Positions 6,381 through 14,939 are shown, numbered from the stretch's first letter. The stretch is 18,517 nt of DNA from an uncultured Streptococcus sp. (GCA_902470035.1 CABREZ010000013.1:1-18517); one strand, 5' to 3'. The notes: generated by a model not told the origin, from the letters alone. Numbers and translations are program-made.

Positions 6381-8930
6381 TTAAGCTTTGTTCTGTTTGC
6401 GTTTTTCTACATAGAAAGCAAATCCAAGGGCACTAATCAAGACACCGCCGATGATACCAACCATTGAAATGGTTTGTCCAGTAGATGGCAATTTCTTGCT
6501 TTCTGTTTTTTCTTCTACCTTAGCTGCTGTTTTGTAGACAACTCCATAAGATGAGAAGTGATTGGTTGTGAAGGTTACCTTGCTCTTGTCTTCATTCAAG
6601 CTGAACTGGTAGGTTTCAACCTTGCCATCTTCTCCAATGCCTACAACAGATTCTACTTCTTTCGTAGGATCAACTGGCATAGTCACCACAGTTGGGCTGA
6701 ATTGATGAACGGCTCCATTTTGATTAGACAACTGAATGTCATAAATCTTATAATCTTTACCTTTGAGAGCTTGGACATCCTTCAAGACAGAAACTGCCAA
6801 ATTAAAGCCACCTTGGGCAAAATCTGGATTTTGTAAGGTGATTCCAGTAACAGGGTCTACTAAAATGTAAGAATTCGTCGGAAGAACTGGACGATTGTTT
6901 GTTGTTGGAGGAGAGACAATCGTAGTTGAAGTGTTTTCATCCTTACTTGGTTGAGTTGGCTTGGTTTCGTTCTTGCTTGGCTCAGTACTTGGCTCAGTTG
7001 GTTGAGTTGCATCCTTGCTTGGTTCAGTCGTTGTAGTTGTGGTTTCATCCTTGCTTGGCTCGGTACTTGGCTCAGTTGGTTGAGTCTCATCCTTGCTTGG
7101 CTCAGTACTTGGAGCAGTTGTTGTAGTTGCGTCAGTGCTTGGCTCGGTACTTGAAGCTGTTGTTGTAGTTGTGTCAGTGCTTGGCTCGGTACTTGGAGCT
7201 GTTGTTGTAGTTACGTCAGTGCTTGGCTCAGTACTTGGAGCGGTTGTTGTAGTTGCATCCGTGCTTGGCTCGGTACTTGGAGCTGTTGTCGTAGTTGCGT
7301 CCGTGCTTGGCTCAGTACTTGGAGCTGTTGTTGTAGTTGCGTCAGTTGGTTCCTTGTAATCATCTGGAAGAGATGCCCGATACGGATCATCTGTTCTACC
7401 CGCTTCTTTCAAGGTCGCTGAAAGCTCAGCTTCATATTGTTTAAATTGTTTGAAAAGACGTTCAGAACGCGCTATTGCTTCAGCAGTTACTTGATCCTCT
7501 GCTCCTTTTGCAGCTGCTTCATCAGCTTTCAAGGCAGCATATTTTGCATCACTCACTTTTTGTTCAATAATAAGCTGTTCTTCTAGTGCTTTCCAGTGAT
7601 TTTGGATAGATTTTCCAAAGAGATCTTGGTTATTGATGGCCATTTGGTCGATGTGCCAGACTGTCCAATACCATGAATTTGGATCATAAGTAGCTGTTTG
7701 AGGTTTAAAGGCCTCGTAAGTATCTTTCACATTTCCATAGAACGGAACATAAGGGGTATTCCGTGAAGGTCCCATGCCGAGCCATACAGTACCACCAAAT
7801 GATTTTGGAAGGTTTGGATTGATTTGATAGACATGGGCATCGATCACATTTTCGTTTCCTAAAGCATACTTGTATTGGTCTTTACGAACAGTATCGTTGC
7901 TACCATCATCACCTTGTTTCTTCACGCCAATTTGATCATCTGGTACAAAGCGTCCATTCAAGTGTTCAAAACGGTTCCGTTGCAATGCAAAAGCATCTTC
8001 TAAGGTGTATTTTTTGTTTGGATCGGTTGGTGAACGGAAGAGCTCATACTCATCATCCTCATAAGTGACTTTAGAGTCTGGATCTAGCAAGGTGATTCCT
8101 GCATAGGTCCGTGAGCGGTCTCCTTCAGCATATTTTTCTGGTCCATAAGATTTAGCAATATGGAAGTTGCCATCTTTATCTGTCTTGTAGTTGCCAGATT
8201 CCTTGGCTACTTTTTCTACATCTTTAGAGGCAATGACATTTTCAGTGTCATTCAAATCAACATGACCTAGGTAGTAGGTATTTGCAAAGACTGCATATTT
8301 ATCTTCTGGCACCTTCACCGCTACATACTGGTGACCAGAAAGAATTTCCATATACCAAGTTTCATTTTGGTCTGCAAAGATGACCACATTTCCCTCAGCT
8401 GAACCTTTTTCTTCGATGACTTTAGCCAGTAATTCAACCCCTTCACGGGCAGTTTTAACACGTGGCAAGATGACATCTAGCATAGCTGCTTCTGGTAGGC
8501 CATTCTCTTTCAAAGGATCCGTTGACAAGACTTTTTTATTTGGAATCGCTGTTACTGTCGCTGTCATGGATACACCGGCTTCATTAAAACCGTGTTCCCC
8601 GAAAGCCCCGTTGCTACCGTCACCACGAGCAGAGTCATAAGTAGCTGTGTATTTCATTTCATTGGCAGCATGCGGGTAGGTGAATCCGTTGGATTCATCC
8701 TCGATTTGATCTCCCTCATTATAGGTCTTGGCATCGACAACAACATAGTTTTTGTTGTGTTTTCCACCATTTGGATAATAGGGATAGTCCTCAGTCCGGC
8801 CAAACAGAGTCGTTCCATCCTTGGTCAACTGGCGACCAATGATAAATCCACAGCAGGCCTGAACGGCTTGAATCGGTAGGAGTAAGAACGTCATCGCTAC
8901 CAAAGCTAGTTTAAACAACCATTTCTTCAT
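6381..8930 (-). CDS. Secreted, cell-wall-anchored C69 family dipeptidase (LPXTG)
   Basis: The protein has 849 residues. The order is: signal peptide 1-25 ending VQA; peptidase C69 domain about 26-520; Thr/Ser/Pro repeat stalk 529-662; a beta-rich domain about 675-800; and sorting signal LPSTG 814-818, a hydrophobic helix about 823-842 and a KRKQNK tail. C69 enzymes are N-terminal nucleophile dipeptidases. Cleavage after A25 would expose C26 (ACCGFIIG), and the KDGTTLFGRTEDYP block is the expected second motif. Sortase would attach it to peptidoglycan, where it could trim peptides. The start has AAAGGAG 7 bases upstream. It is monocistronic, with a cre site upstream. A lipoprotein reading (AVQAC) is unlikely, because Q at -2 is unusual. 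The substrate is unknown. Confidence 0.92.
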   Translation of the reverse strand: MKKWLFKLALVAMTFLLLPIQAVQACCGFIIGRQLTKDGTTLFGRTEDYPYYPNGGKHNKNYVVVDAKTYNEGDQIEDESNGFTYPHAANEMKYTATYDSARGDGSNGAFGEHGFNEAGVSMTATVTAIPNKKVLSTDPLKENGLPEAAMLDVILPRVKTAREGVELLAKVIEEKGSAEGNVVIFADQNETWYMEILSGHQYVAVKVPEDKYAVFANTYYLGHVDLNDTENVIASKDVEKVAKESGNYKTDKDGNFHIAKSYGPEKYAEGDRSRTYAGITLLDPDSKVTYEDDEYELFRSPTDPNKKYTLEDAFALQRNRFEHLNGRFVPDDQIGVKKQGDDGSNDTVRKDQYKYALGNENVIDAHVYQINPNLPKSFGGTVWLGMGPSRNTPYVPFYGNVKDTYEAFKPQTATYDPNSWYWTVWHIDQMAINNQDLFGKSIQNHWKALEEQLIIEQKVSDAKYAALKADEAAAKGAEDQVTAEAIARSERLFKQFKQYEAELSATLKEAGRTDDPYRASLPDDYKEPTDATTTTAPSTEPSTDATTTTAPSTEPSTDATTTTAPSTEPSTDVTTTTAPSTEPSTDTTTTTASSTEPSTDATTTTAPSTEPSKDETQPTEPSTEPSKDETTTTTTEPSKDATQPTEPSTEPSKNETKPTQPSKDENTSTTIVSPPTTNNRPVLPTNSYILVDPVTGITLQNPDFAQGGFNLAVSVLKDVQALKGKDYKIYDIQLSNQNGAVHQFSPTVVTMPVDPTKEVESVVGIGEDGKVETYQFSLNEDKSKVTFTTNHFSSYGVVYKTAAKVEEKTESKKLPSTGQTISMVGIIGGVLISALGFAFYVEKRKQNKA
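6945..7346 (-). repeat. 42-bp tandem repeats encoding the Thr/Pro stalk
   Basis: Residues 529-612 are six 14-residue units of the form TDATTTTAPSTEPS (7095-7346, six 42-base copies with single substitutions such as A to V or T). Residues 613-662 hold four diverged, partly shortened units beginning KD or KN. In-frame tandem repeats like these usually vary in number between strains. They form an extended, possibly glycosylated spacer holding the enzyme away from the wall. Confidence 0.92.
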
Positions 8931-8990
8931 CGCAAATCTCCTTTTTGCTTATTTTATGTCCTCAAGCGGTTTTTGGACACAAGTAGGTTT

Positions 8991-8999
8991 TATATACCA
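8991..8999 (-). promoter_or_regulatory. Promoter of the C69 dipeptidase gene
   Basis: The minus strand reads TGGTATATA (8991-8999), an extended -10 about 60 bases upstream of the start. A TTAAAA sequence about 16 bases further up could serve as a weak -35. A cre site lies just beyond. Confidence 0.5.
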
Positions 9000-9025
9000 C
9001 CAGTCTACTCCTTTTTAACTCACAT

Positions 9026-9039
9026 TGCAAGCGCTTTCT
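9026..9039. promoter_or_regulatory. cre site (CcpA operator) upstream of the C69 dipeptidase
   Basis: TGCAAGCGCTTTCT matches TGnAAnCGnnnnCA at every fixed position but the last and contains the AAGCGCTT core of strong cre sites. It sits about 10 bases upstream of the putative -35. That position would allow repression or, as for some upstream cre sites, activation. Confidence 0.65.
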
Positions 9040-9109
9040 TTTTACATTATTATTCATTTATTTGTGATGTTTTTAGCTTTCTCTATTGTTTTTAAGAAAT
9101 ATATACAAA

Positions 9110-9133
9110 AAAACTGAGACTTCACTCAGTTTT
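9110..9133 (-). terminator. Terminator of the dapH-rhomboid operon
   Basis: A 9-pair stem (9110-9118 with 9125-9133, core ACTGAG/CTCAGT, loop ACTTCA) is followed on the minus strand by a run of seven T. It lies 26 bases downstream of the rhomboid stop codon. Confidence 0.85.
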
Positions 9134-9159
9134 CAGATAATTTACAAATGTGCTACAAA

Positions 9160-9846
9160 TCATAAAAGAGGATGAAAGATAAAGGGGCAAGCATAAAGAA
9201 GAATAGCACTAGCTGTGTAAAGGACTAAGGCTCCCAAGCGCCAGCTTTTTTTCAGGCTATCTCGCTCACCATAAACGGGAAAGACAAAGGCTAGAATCCC
9301 TCCTCCCACCAAGCCTCCTAAGTGACCTGCTAGACTAATCCCGGGCATAAAGCTAAAGAGGATATTGATCAGGATCAAGGCAGTATAGCGTTGACTCAAA
9401 TAGCGAATATAGGGACTCCGAGCAATAAAGCGTAAACTGACAATGGCCGCAAAGAGGCCAGACAGGGCTGTCGAAGCTCCGGCTGCGACAACTTCTGGAG
9501 AAAAGACCAAGACAAAAAGATTGCCCATTAAACCAGACAAGAAGTAAAGGGCTAAGAAAGCCTTTGAACCAAATAAATCTTCTGCGATTCTTCCGAGGAA
9601 ATAGAGGGTTACCATGTTTAAAACAAAGTGTTGCAAGCCAACGTGAACAAACATGGCAGCAAGCAAACGCCAGCTCTGGCTCGGATCCTCTAGGATTTCA
9701 TATCCTAAGACACCCCCAAAGTCGTAGACAGTTTGAACTGATTCATAGTCAAAACCACGAAGCAATAACATGGATAGAAAAACGCCGGTTGTTAATAAAA
9801 GCAGGCTACTAGTCACTGGGTATTTCTTATCAAATAGTTGATTCAT
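9160..9846 (-). CDS. Rhomboid family intramembrane serine protease
   Basis: The protein has 228 residues with several hydrophobic helices, so it is a polytopic membrane protein. The rhomboid signatures are present: H73 and N77 in HVGLQHFVLN (oxyanion side), the serine S125 in GASTALSG, and the histidine H175 in LAGHLGG, forming the Ser-His dyad. The family usually has GASG; here T follows the serine. The start ATG at 9844-9846 lies inside the end of the cyclo-ligase gene (17-base overlap) and follows AGGAGG 9 bases upstream; a start at 9891 has no such support. The arrangement implies translational coupling. Substrates are unknown. Confidence 0.9.
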   Translation of the reverse strand: MNQLFDKKYPVTSSLLLLTTGVFLSMLLLRGFDYESVQTVYDFGGVLGYEILEDPSQSWRLLAAMFVHVGLQHFVLNMVTLYFLGRIAEDLFGSKAFLALYFLSGLMGNLFVLVFSPEVVAAGASTALSGLFAAIVSLRFIARSPYIRYLSQRYTALILINILFSFMPGISLAGHLGGLVGGGILAFVFPVYGERDSLKKSWRLGALVLYTASAILLYACPFIFHPLL

Positions 9847-10375
9847 CCACAAGGACCTCCTGTACTGGAATATCATGGGGAGCAGGTGCAAAGTCTACTT
9901 CCTGGCAGGCATAGATGGTACTGACGGTCGCTCCGTCGAAATCTGCCAAATAGCGATCGTAATAGCCTCCTCCATAACCCAGACGGTGGCCACCTTTTTG
10001 AAAGGCCACTCCGGGAACATGGATCAGGTCAATCTTCGACTTATCTATTACTTGACTCCCATCCTCTGGTTCCAAGAGGCCAAAGGCTGTTTGTTTCAAC
10101 TTCTGCGGATCATAGGTTGCAAATTCCATGCGCCCTTTGGGATACGTCTTTGGGATGACAACCTGTTTGCCATCTTCTTGAGCTACATCAATCAGAAAAC
10201 TCGTATCCACCTCATGCGGGAAGGACAAATAGGTTGCAATAACGCTCGCTGCTTTGTAAGCTGGCAAAGAGCGCAACCGCTGGATTAAGGACTGATCTGC
10301 AACCCGTTTGATCTCCGGCTCCAAGCCTTTCATCTTCTTCAATACACTTTTTCGAATACTTGCTTTCATTTTCAT
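9830..10375 (-). CDS. 5-formyltetrahydrofolate cyclo-ligase (methenyl-THF synthetase)
   Basis: It converts 5-formyl-THF to 5,10-methenyl-THF using ATP, clearing a stored and inhibitory folate. The protein has 181 residues, normal for the family. Family blocks are FPHEVDT (52-58), IPKTYPKGRMEF, LLEPEDG and the nucleotide-binding GGHRLGYGGGYYDRYL (128-143). It is cytoplasmic. The first ATG (10373-10375) is 6 bases after the deacetylase stop; a second in-frame ATG is two codons later (10367-10369). Neither has a strong ribosome site, which fits coupling with the upstream gene. Confidence 0.92.
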   Translation of the reverse strand: MKMKASIRKSVLKKMKGLEPEIKRVADQSLIQRLRSLPAYKAASVIATYLSFPHEVDTSFLIDVAQEDGKQVVIPKTYPKGRMEFATYDPQKLKQTAFGLLEPEDGSQVIDKSKIDLIHVPGVAFQKGGHRLGYGGGYYDRYLADFDGATVSTIYACQEVDFAPAPHDIPVQEVLVDESTI

Positions 10376-10381
10376 CTTTCT

Positions 10382-11515
10382 TTATTGGTTGGCTTTCATT
10401 TTTAAGAAAGGACTAATGGCTTTGACACCAAAGTGCAGGGCTTCTTCCTTGGGACTCATCTGAGGGTGATGGAGGGCATAAGGACTGTCCACTCCCAACC
10501 AGAACATGACCCCATCCACTTTTGACAAGAGATAACCGAAATCCTCTCCGGTCATGGCTGGTAGGATATCAATCAAGGTGACATCTTCTGCTTGATCAAA
10601 GAAGGTCATCAGTTCATCTGCCAAGTCTGGATTGTTTTCCACCGGCAAATAGCCCCCTTGCTTAAGTTCAAGATCTAGCTCTATATCAAAAGCATCTGCA
10701 ACCCCTCTCGCAATTGTTTCGAGCCGCTTCTGGGTCAAGAGGTTCATTTCCATGGTCAGGGTCCGAATCGTCCCATGCAGAAAGGCTGTCTCCGCAATGA
10801 CATTATTGGTCGTCCCCGCATGCATGGAACCGAAGGTCACAACCGCTCCCTCGATAGGATCGACATTGCGGCTGACAATGGTTTGGACCTGAGTGACAAA
10901 ATAGCAGGCGGCGACCAGGGCATCCTTGGCTTCATGGGGAAAGGCGGCGTGTCCACCTTTTCCTTTAAAGGTCAGCTTCACTTCACAGGTCCCTGCAAAG
11001 AGCGTCCCCCGATTGGTCGCAATCTCGCCTACCTTTAAGTCCGGACGGACATGGAGGCCGTAGAATTGATCGGGCAACCAATCTCCAAAGGCCCCATCCT
11101 CATACATGAGCATACCTCCAGCTTCATTTTCCTCGGCTGGTTGAAAGAGGAACAAGAGATTGTTCTTAGGCTGTTCTTGGACCAGTTGCTCCAGCAAGCC
11201 CAAGGCCAGCGTCATATGGACATCATGGCCACAGGCATGCATCCGACCTTCGTGACGGGAGGCAAAGTCAAGGCCAGTTTGCTCGACAATGGGCAGGCCA
11301 TCAATATCCGTCCGCCAGCCAATGGTCTTTTCGGGATTGGATCCCTTCAAAAAGACTAAGATCCCCGTCCGCCAGGTCCGCTGCTCGACGAATTCTTTTC
11401 CCTCGGTGATTTCAGCGATACGCTCCAAGAGATAGGCTTGTGTTTTGAACTCTTCTAGTCCAATTTCTGGGATTTGATGCAGGTCTCGCCGAATTTTTAC
11501 TAAATCAAGTGTCAT
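10382..11515 (-). CDS. N-acetyldiaminopimelate deacetylase (M20D family)
   Basis: It removes acetate from N-acetyl-LL-2,6-diaminopimelate in the acetylase branch of lysine synthesis. The protein has 377 residues. M20 metal-site residues are visible: D70 in WRTDIDGLP, C95 and H97 in HACGHDVH, E128/E129 in QPAEENEAGG, the GLHV histidine, and the C-terminal HHPQMSP. The start ATG at 11513-11515 is 8 bases from GAGGA; an ATG two codons earlier (11521) is too close to it. dapH lies immediately upstream, which separates this enzyme from general amidohydrolases of the same family (IAA or hippurate hydrolases). Confidence 0.9.
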   Translation of the reverse strand: MTLDLVKIRRDLHQIPEIGLEEFKTQAYLLERIAEITEGKEFVEQRTWRTGILVFLKGSNPEKTIGWRTDIDGLPIVEQTGLDFASRHEGRMHACGHDVHMTLALGLLEQLVQEQPKNNLLFLFQPAEENEAGGMLMYEDGAFGDWLPDQFYGLHVRPDLKVGEIATNRGTLFAGTCEVKLTFKGKGGHAAFPHEAKDALVAACYFVTQVQTIVSRNVDPIEGAVVTFGSMHAGTTNNVIAETAFLHGTIRTLTMEMNLLTQKRLETIARGVADAFDIELDLELKQGGYLPVENNPDLADELMTFFDQAEDVTLIDILPAMTGEDFGYLLSKVDGVMFWLGVDSPYALHHPQMSPKEEALHFGVKAISPFLKMKANQ

Positions 11516-11578
11516 ATCCATCTTCCTCTTTTGAGAAGAAACCGAGGTATCCCCCAGCTTCCTTTTCTTATTTCTCTA

Positions 11579-12277
11579 TTATAGGTTACGCAAGGCATCC
11601 TCAAGTGCTGTTTTTTGTTGCGTCTGTTCGTCAATCGTCTTGATCACGCGCGCAGGCACACCCGCTACCACTACATTTTCAGGTACATCTTGGGTAACAA
11701 TCGCACCCGCCGCTACAACGGAGCCATTACCAACTTGAACCCCTTCGATGACGACGGCATTGGCACCAACCAAGACGTTATCCCCGATACGAACAGGTTC
11801 TGCAGAGGCTGGCTCAATGACACCGGCAAGAACTGCTCCTGCTCCGATGTGGCTGTTTTTACCAACCGTTGCACGGCCACCAAGAATAGCTCCCATATCA
11901 ATCATGGTCCCAGCACCAATTTCAGCACCGATATTGATGACAGCCCCCATCATGATCACCGCATTGTCTTCAATGGTCACCTGATCTCGGATAATCGCAC
12001 CTGGTTCAATCCGCGCATTCAAATAGCGCTTGTCCAGCAAAGACACCGCTGAATTGCGACCATCTTGCTCTACGATATAATCTTTGTTTTCTGTTAAGTT
12101 GGCAAGAAGGGGCTCAATCTCTTTCCAGTCTCCAAATAGGACATTGCCTAGTTTTACAACGGATGCTGGAAGCTCTCCTGCCAATTCCCCTTCGAAGGTT
12201 ACTTTTACATTGGTTTTCTTTTCTGCATTGCCGATAAAAGCGATAATCTCTTGTGCAGTCATTTTTTGTGCAATCAT
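11579..12277 (-). CDS. dapH: Tetrahydrodipicolinate N-acetyltransferase
   Basis: It acetylates 2,3,4,5-tetrahydrodipicolinate with acetyl-CoA, the step that defines the acetyl branch of the diaminopimelate/lysine pathway. In streptococci with lysine-containing peptidoglycan this supplies cross-link lysine. The protein has 232 residues. An N-terminal alpha-helical part (1-90) is followed by a left-handed beta-helix of hexapeptide repeats (IEPGAIIRDQVTI, AVIMMGAVINIGAEIGAGTMIDMG, VGKNSHIGAGAVLAG) and an ending typical of DapH (ENVVVAGVPARVIK). AAGAGG lies 7 bases before the ATG. It is the first gene of a four-gene operon. Confidence 0.96.
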   Translation of the reverse strand: MIAQKMTAQEIIAFIGNAEKKTNVKVTFEGELAGELPASVVKLGNVLFGDWKEIEPLLANLTENKDYIVEQDGRNSAVSLLDKRYLNARIEPGAIIRDQVTIEDNAVIMMGAVINIGAEIGAGTMIDMGAILGGRATVGKNSHIGAGAVLAGVIEPASAEPVRIGDNVLVGANAVVIEGVQVGNGSVVAAGAIVTQDVPENVVVAGVPARVIKTIDEQTQQKTALEDALRNL

Positions 12278-12348
12278 GGCGATACCTCTTGTTCTATGTA
12301 GTCAGTCCTCTAGGAAGATAGGCTCCTTTTAAACTCTTTGATTTTACT

Positions 12349-12357
12349 ATTATAGCA
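12349..12357 (-). promoter_or_regulatory. Extended -10 promoter of the dapH operon
   Basis: The minus strand reads TGCTATAAT (12349-12357), a consensus extended -10, about 70 bases upstream of dapH. No clear -35 is seen. The leader is too short for a lysine riboswitch, and none is visible. Confidence 0.65.
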
Positions 12358-12425
12358 TAATTTAATGGACACACTAAATCGCGACCTAGTCAAATGATTA
12401 CAGTTGGTTCCTGCCATTTGGGTTC

Positions 12426-13406
12426 CTATTGGACCACTATTTTTTTCAATCGGTATTGATCCGAATTTTCGTCAAAATACAAATAAACTCGTTTGCTATC
12501 TGTAGTTGAATAGACTAGAGCGATGGTATCCACTTCTCCAGGATTGGGAATAATAAAAATCATGGAATCTGGATTTCCCAATTGAGAAGCCGCTTCTCGG
12601 ATCTCCATGCCTTCTTGCCCATCCTGAGGCATCAGAGCTTGAAATTCGTCTGTGGTTTTGGTAGGTTCACCTAGCTTACTTTTATTGTTACCTACACTTA
12701 AACTAGTTATCTTTTCTGTATCATCAACCTTCTTAAAACTAATATAAACAAAACCAAATTGATCTGGCTGTTTATAGGTTAAATGTGTGCCTTGTTGTTC
12801 TGGGCTAAAATAGGAATAATTACCATTCCAAGCTTTCCCAAAGTGTTCAACAGTTTCCTCCGGCGTTACAAACTCTAATTTCTTATGATGGATCAAGTTC
12901 AGTAACTCGTCCAAACTAAAAGAGTGAACGCCATTGTTTTCATCCACATAGGGAGAATTTTCGGATGTCAGTTGCTTCGACTTCTTATCTGACTCACTCT
13001 TCTCTTCCTTTGTCTGGTTAGAAGATTCTGATGGTTGGCTAGAGGAGGCAGATGATGAGCTAGCGGATGTCGAACTTAACGAATGACGGTCCTGTTTTTT
13101 ACTTACTGTGCTATCCTGCTCTGTCTTTTGGGAAGATTGACTCACATAGCCAATGACCCCAATGATAAAACCAAAGAGGAGAACCATCCCCACTCCAGCT
13201 GCTAGAAGCGAACCAAAACGGGGCAAGCCCGCTCCTCGAAAAGCATCCTCACGGACACTTCTCTTCACTCCTTTATGATAACTCCGAAGACTGGGACTTT
13301 CAAAAGCTTCTCCTTCAGGCCCACGATCTGAAAAGACTTCAGACACTTCCCTATTCCTACTTGGGAACCTAGACCATTCTCTTTGAATCTGTCTACCTTT
13401 TTCCAT
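12426..13406 (-). CDS. Membrane-anchored two-lobe protein, third gene of 3-gene unit
   Basis: I do not recognise this gene. The protein has 326 residues: a basic, Arg-rich cytoplasmic N-terminus (1-62), one transmembrane helix about 66-88, a Ser-rich linker about 103-135, then an outer region from about 160. The outer region has two segments of one plan: lobe 1 with SFSLDELLNL and TPEETVEHFGKAWN, then beta-like strands; lobe 2 with GMEIREAASQLGNPDS, then strands ending YRLKKIVV. The same plan occurs in the four genes to its right. The start has AGAAGGG 7 bases upstream. It lies 20 bases after the previous gene. No clear terminator follows its stop. Confidence 0.8.
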   Translation of the reverse strand: MEKGRQIQREWSRFPSRNREVSEVFSDRGPEGEAFESPSLRSYHKGVKRSVREDAFRGAGLPRFGSLLAAGVGMVLLFGFIIGVIGYVSQSSQKTEQDSTVSKKQDRHSLSSTSASSSSASSSQPSESSNQTKEEKSESDKKSKQLTSENSPYVDENNGVHSFSLDELLNLIHHKKLEFVTPEETVEHFGKAWNGNYSYFSPEQQGTHLTYKQPDQFGFVYISFKKVDDTEKITSLSVGNNKSKLGEPTKTTDEFQALMPQDGQEGMEIREAASQLGNPDSMIFIIPNPGEVDTIALVYSTTDSKRVYLYFDENSDQYRLKKIVVQ

Positions 13407-13426
13407 TCCATTTCCCTTCTTTTTGC

Positions 13427-14164
13427 TTAACTTTGCTTCCTAGGATCTAATTGGCTCTTGCGCAACAAGGAATAGGAACCGTCTACATGTTCCAGCTCCA
13501 ATAAATAAGTTTTTCCCTTCTCATCCTGATAGGATAGTTGAAAACCTTCCTGATCAGGCCCGATCTGGCGTCGGACGAAGGATTGTAGGCCCTGATAGTT
13601 GGCTAACAATGCCTTCAGATCTATCTTTTCTCCAAGCTCCAAACCTTGATAAACCTTTTCTGAAAAATCTTTTTTCCCCTCCCGGTCTAGATTGGCTAGA
13701 CTGGCGTCAATCTCCTCTAGCAGATAGCTCCCATCTGCCCCCTTGCTAAAAAGTAAACGGATGGATGCTCCCTTGCCTCTGTCCTCCCAACGATAAAGGA
13801 GGGAGAGACTAGTTTGCTTGCTTGTTGTAGATTGAAAGAGGACTTTTTCTTGGGGATGGCCCATCTCCTTCAGAAGGGTCTCCAGGCGACTTCCAGTCTG
13901 CTTCAGACTACCATTTTGGTTCTTTATCGACAGAGAAAAATGCTTAATTTGTTCCAAGGTCCATGGCGAATCCTTTTTTTCATTCGTTTCTTTTAAGAGT
14001 CGCTCCCCTTGAAATTCTTTCGCTTTAAAAGTTGATAAGTTCCTTATTTCGCTTATCGCTGTAGAACTTTTCGGTGGATGACTAAGGACCTCTAACCCTA
14101 TCCCTAGGAGGAGCGCTAGCAATAGGAGACCAGGAATTGTTAGCTTCTTGATGACTGTATCCAT
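13427..14164 (-). CDS. Membrane-anchored two-lobe protein, second gene of 3-gene unit
   Basis: Unrecognised; 245 residues. A very short cytoplasmic tail (MDTVIKK) precedes a transmembrane helix at about 8-27, with no lipobox or obvious cleavage site, so it is probably an uncleaved signal anchor. The outer part has lobe 1 (WTLEQIKHF, then TGSRLETLLKEMGHPQEK, strands around LLYRWEDRG and IRLLFSKGADGSYLL) and lobe 2 (LELGEKIDLKALLANYQG, strands FQLSYQDEKGKTYLLELEHVDGSYSLL). Each lobe repeats the order helix, G-turn, strands, aromatic-Y-L ending. It is 10 bases from the upstream gene and 20 from the downstream gene. Confidence 0.8.
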   Translation of the reverse strand: MDTVIKKLTIPGLLLLALLLGIGLEVLSHPPKSSTAISEIRNLSTFKAKEFQGERLLKETNEKKDSPWTLEQIKHFSLSIKNQNGSLKQTGSRLETLLKEMGHPQEKVLFQSTTSKQTSLSLLYRWEDRGKGASIRLLFSKGADGSYLLEEIDASLANLDREGKKDFSEKVYQGLELGEKIDLKALLANYQGLQSFVRRQIGPDQEGFQLSYQDEKGKTYLLELEHVDGSYSLLRKSQLDPRKQS

Positions 14165-14174
14165 TTACTCCTCC

Positions 14175-14939
14175 TTATTCGACCTTGACTAGATGATAGC
14201 GCGCATCTTTTTGGGCTTGCAAAGTGACAAAGACGAGCCCCTCTTGTGCACGGTAGGTCAGGACTAAAGCCGTTTTGCCATCCTTATAATTCAAAAGCAA
14301 TGATTGTGGCAAGCCTACCTTTTGTAAAATGTCTTCAAGCTTCATGCCGGTTTTCTCTTTCCCACTAGCAAGATTGGTCAAGGCTGCCTTTTTCAGCTGT
14401 TTACTTTCCAGATGGTCCTTAGAAGTTGGCTGATAGCCCTGAATAGCTGTCAGATAGTAGCTGTCCTTCATATGGGTAAATTCCAATTGGTATCTATCTC
14501 GACCATCTTGTGTCGTTCCATAGCTGAGACGAAGGAGCTGCGTTGTAGCTTTTGACTCGAGTCGAGCTTGCTTGGCTCCCCCTAATTTTTTGACCAGGTT
14601 CTCTGGTGTCGTCCCCTTGGTGCTTGGCAAACCAGTCGCATCTCCTATTTTAAACTCCAGTAATTCCTCCAAATTCACCCCAACTTCTGAGTGGTCTGAT
14701 TTCGCCAGAAAGTCCTGTAGATAAGCTTCTTCCTGATGAAAGGTCACTTGCTGGTCTGGATTTAGCTGTTCTTGTGGCCTCCCAAAAGTAGCAAGACCAT
14801 AGCCTAAGCCCAGCATTGCGAGGATCCCGAAAATAATCCCTCTTTTTTTGATGAAAGCTAGGATGGCCTTCAGATATTTTCTTGTTGTTTCCTTTACATT
14901 ATCCATTCTGCGATCGTATCTGTATCCCTTTCCGTCCAA
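14175..14939 (-). CDS. Membrane-anchored two-lobe protein, first gene of 3-gene unit
   Basis: Unrecognised; up to 254 residues. A basic N-terminus precedes a transmembrane helix at about 34-53 (IIFGILAMLGLGYGLATFG). The outer part has lobe 1 (NLEELLEF, TTPENLVKKLGGAKQ, strands LLRLSYGTTQDGRDRYQLEF, SYYLTAI) and lobe 2 (GKEKTGMKLEDILQKVG, strands ALVLTYRAQEG, FVTLQAQ, YHLVKVE). The start is uncertain. TTG at 14937-14939 has AGGTG 7 bases upstream; the first ATG, at 14904-14906, gives 243 residues but lacks a well-spaced ribosome site. Either keeps the membrane helix. Its own promoter lies at 14974-14982. Confidence 0.78.
   Translation of the reverse strand: MDGKGYRYDRRMDNVKETTRKYLKAILAFIKKRGIIFGILAMLGLGYGLATFGRPQEQLNPDQQVTFHQEEAYLQDFLAKSDHSEVGVNLEELLEFKIGDATGLPSTKGTTPENLVKKLGGAKQARLESKATTQLLRLSYGTTQDGRDRYQLEFTHMKDSYYLTAIQGYQPTSKDHLESKQLKKAALTNLASGKEKTGMKLEDILQKVGLPQSLLLNYKDGKTALVLTYRAQEGLVFVTLQAQKDARYHLVKVE

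Noticed and set aside
7093..7359. Plus-strand open frame with a Val/Leu/Gly repeat opposite the dipeptidase stalk.
   Set aside because: It is the complement of the Thr/Ser/Pro repeat codons; it has no ribosome site and is antisense to a clear gene.
8855..8930. Lipoprotein signal in the dipeptidase (AVQAC).
   Set aside because: Q at the -2 position does not suit a lipobox, and the protein has an LPSTG wall anchor; the Cys fits the C69 N-terminal nucleophile instead.
11578..11583. TATAAT-like hexamer at the dapH stop codon, possibly an internal promoter for the deacetylase.
   Set aside because: No -35 at suitable spacing and no extended TG; probably chance in an AT-rich junction.
12278..12348. 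Lysine riboswitch or T-box in the dapH leader.
   Set aside because: The leader is only about 65 bases and shows none of the conserved stems or the specifier/antiterminator pattern.
12361..12425. Possible terminator after the last paralogue gene (CAAATG/CATTTG arms).
   Set aside because: The loop is about 18 bases and no T-run follows; readthrough into the dapH region seems as likely.
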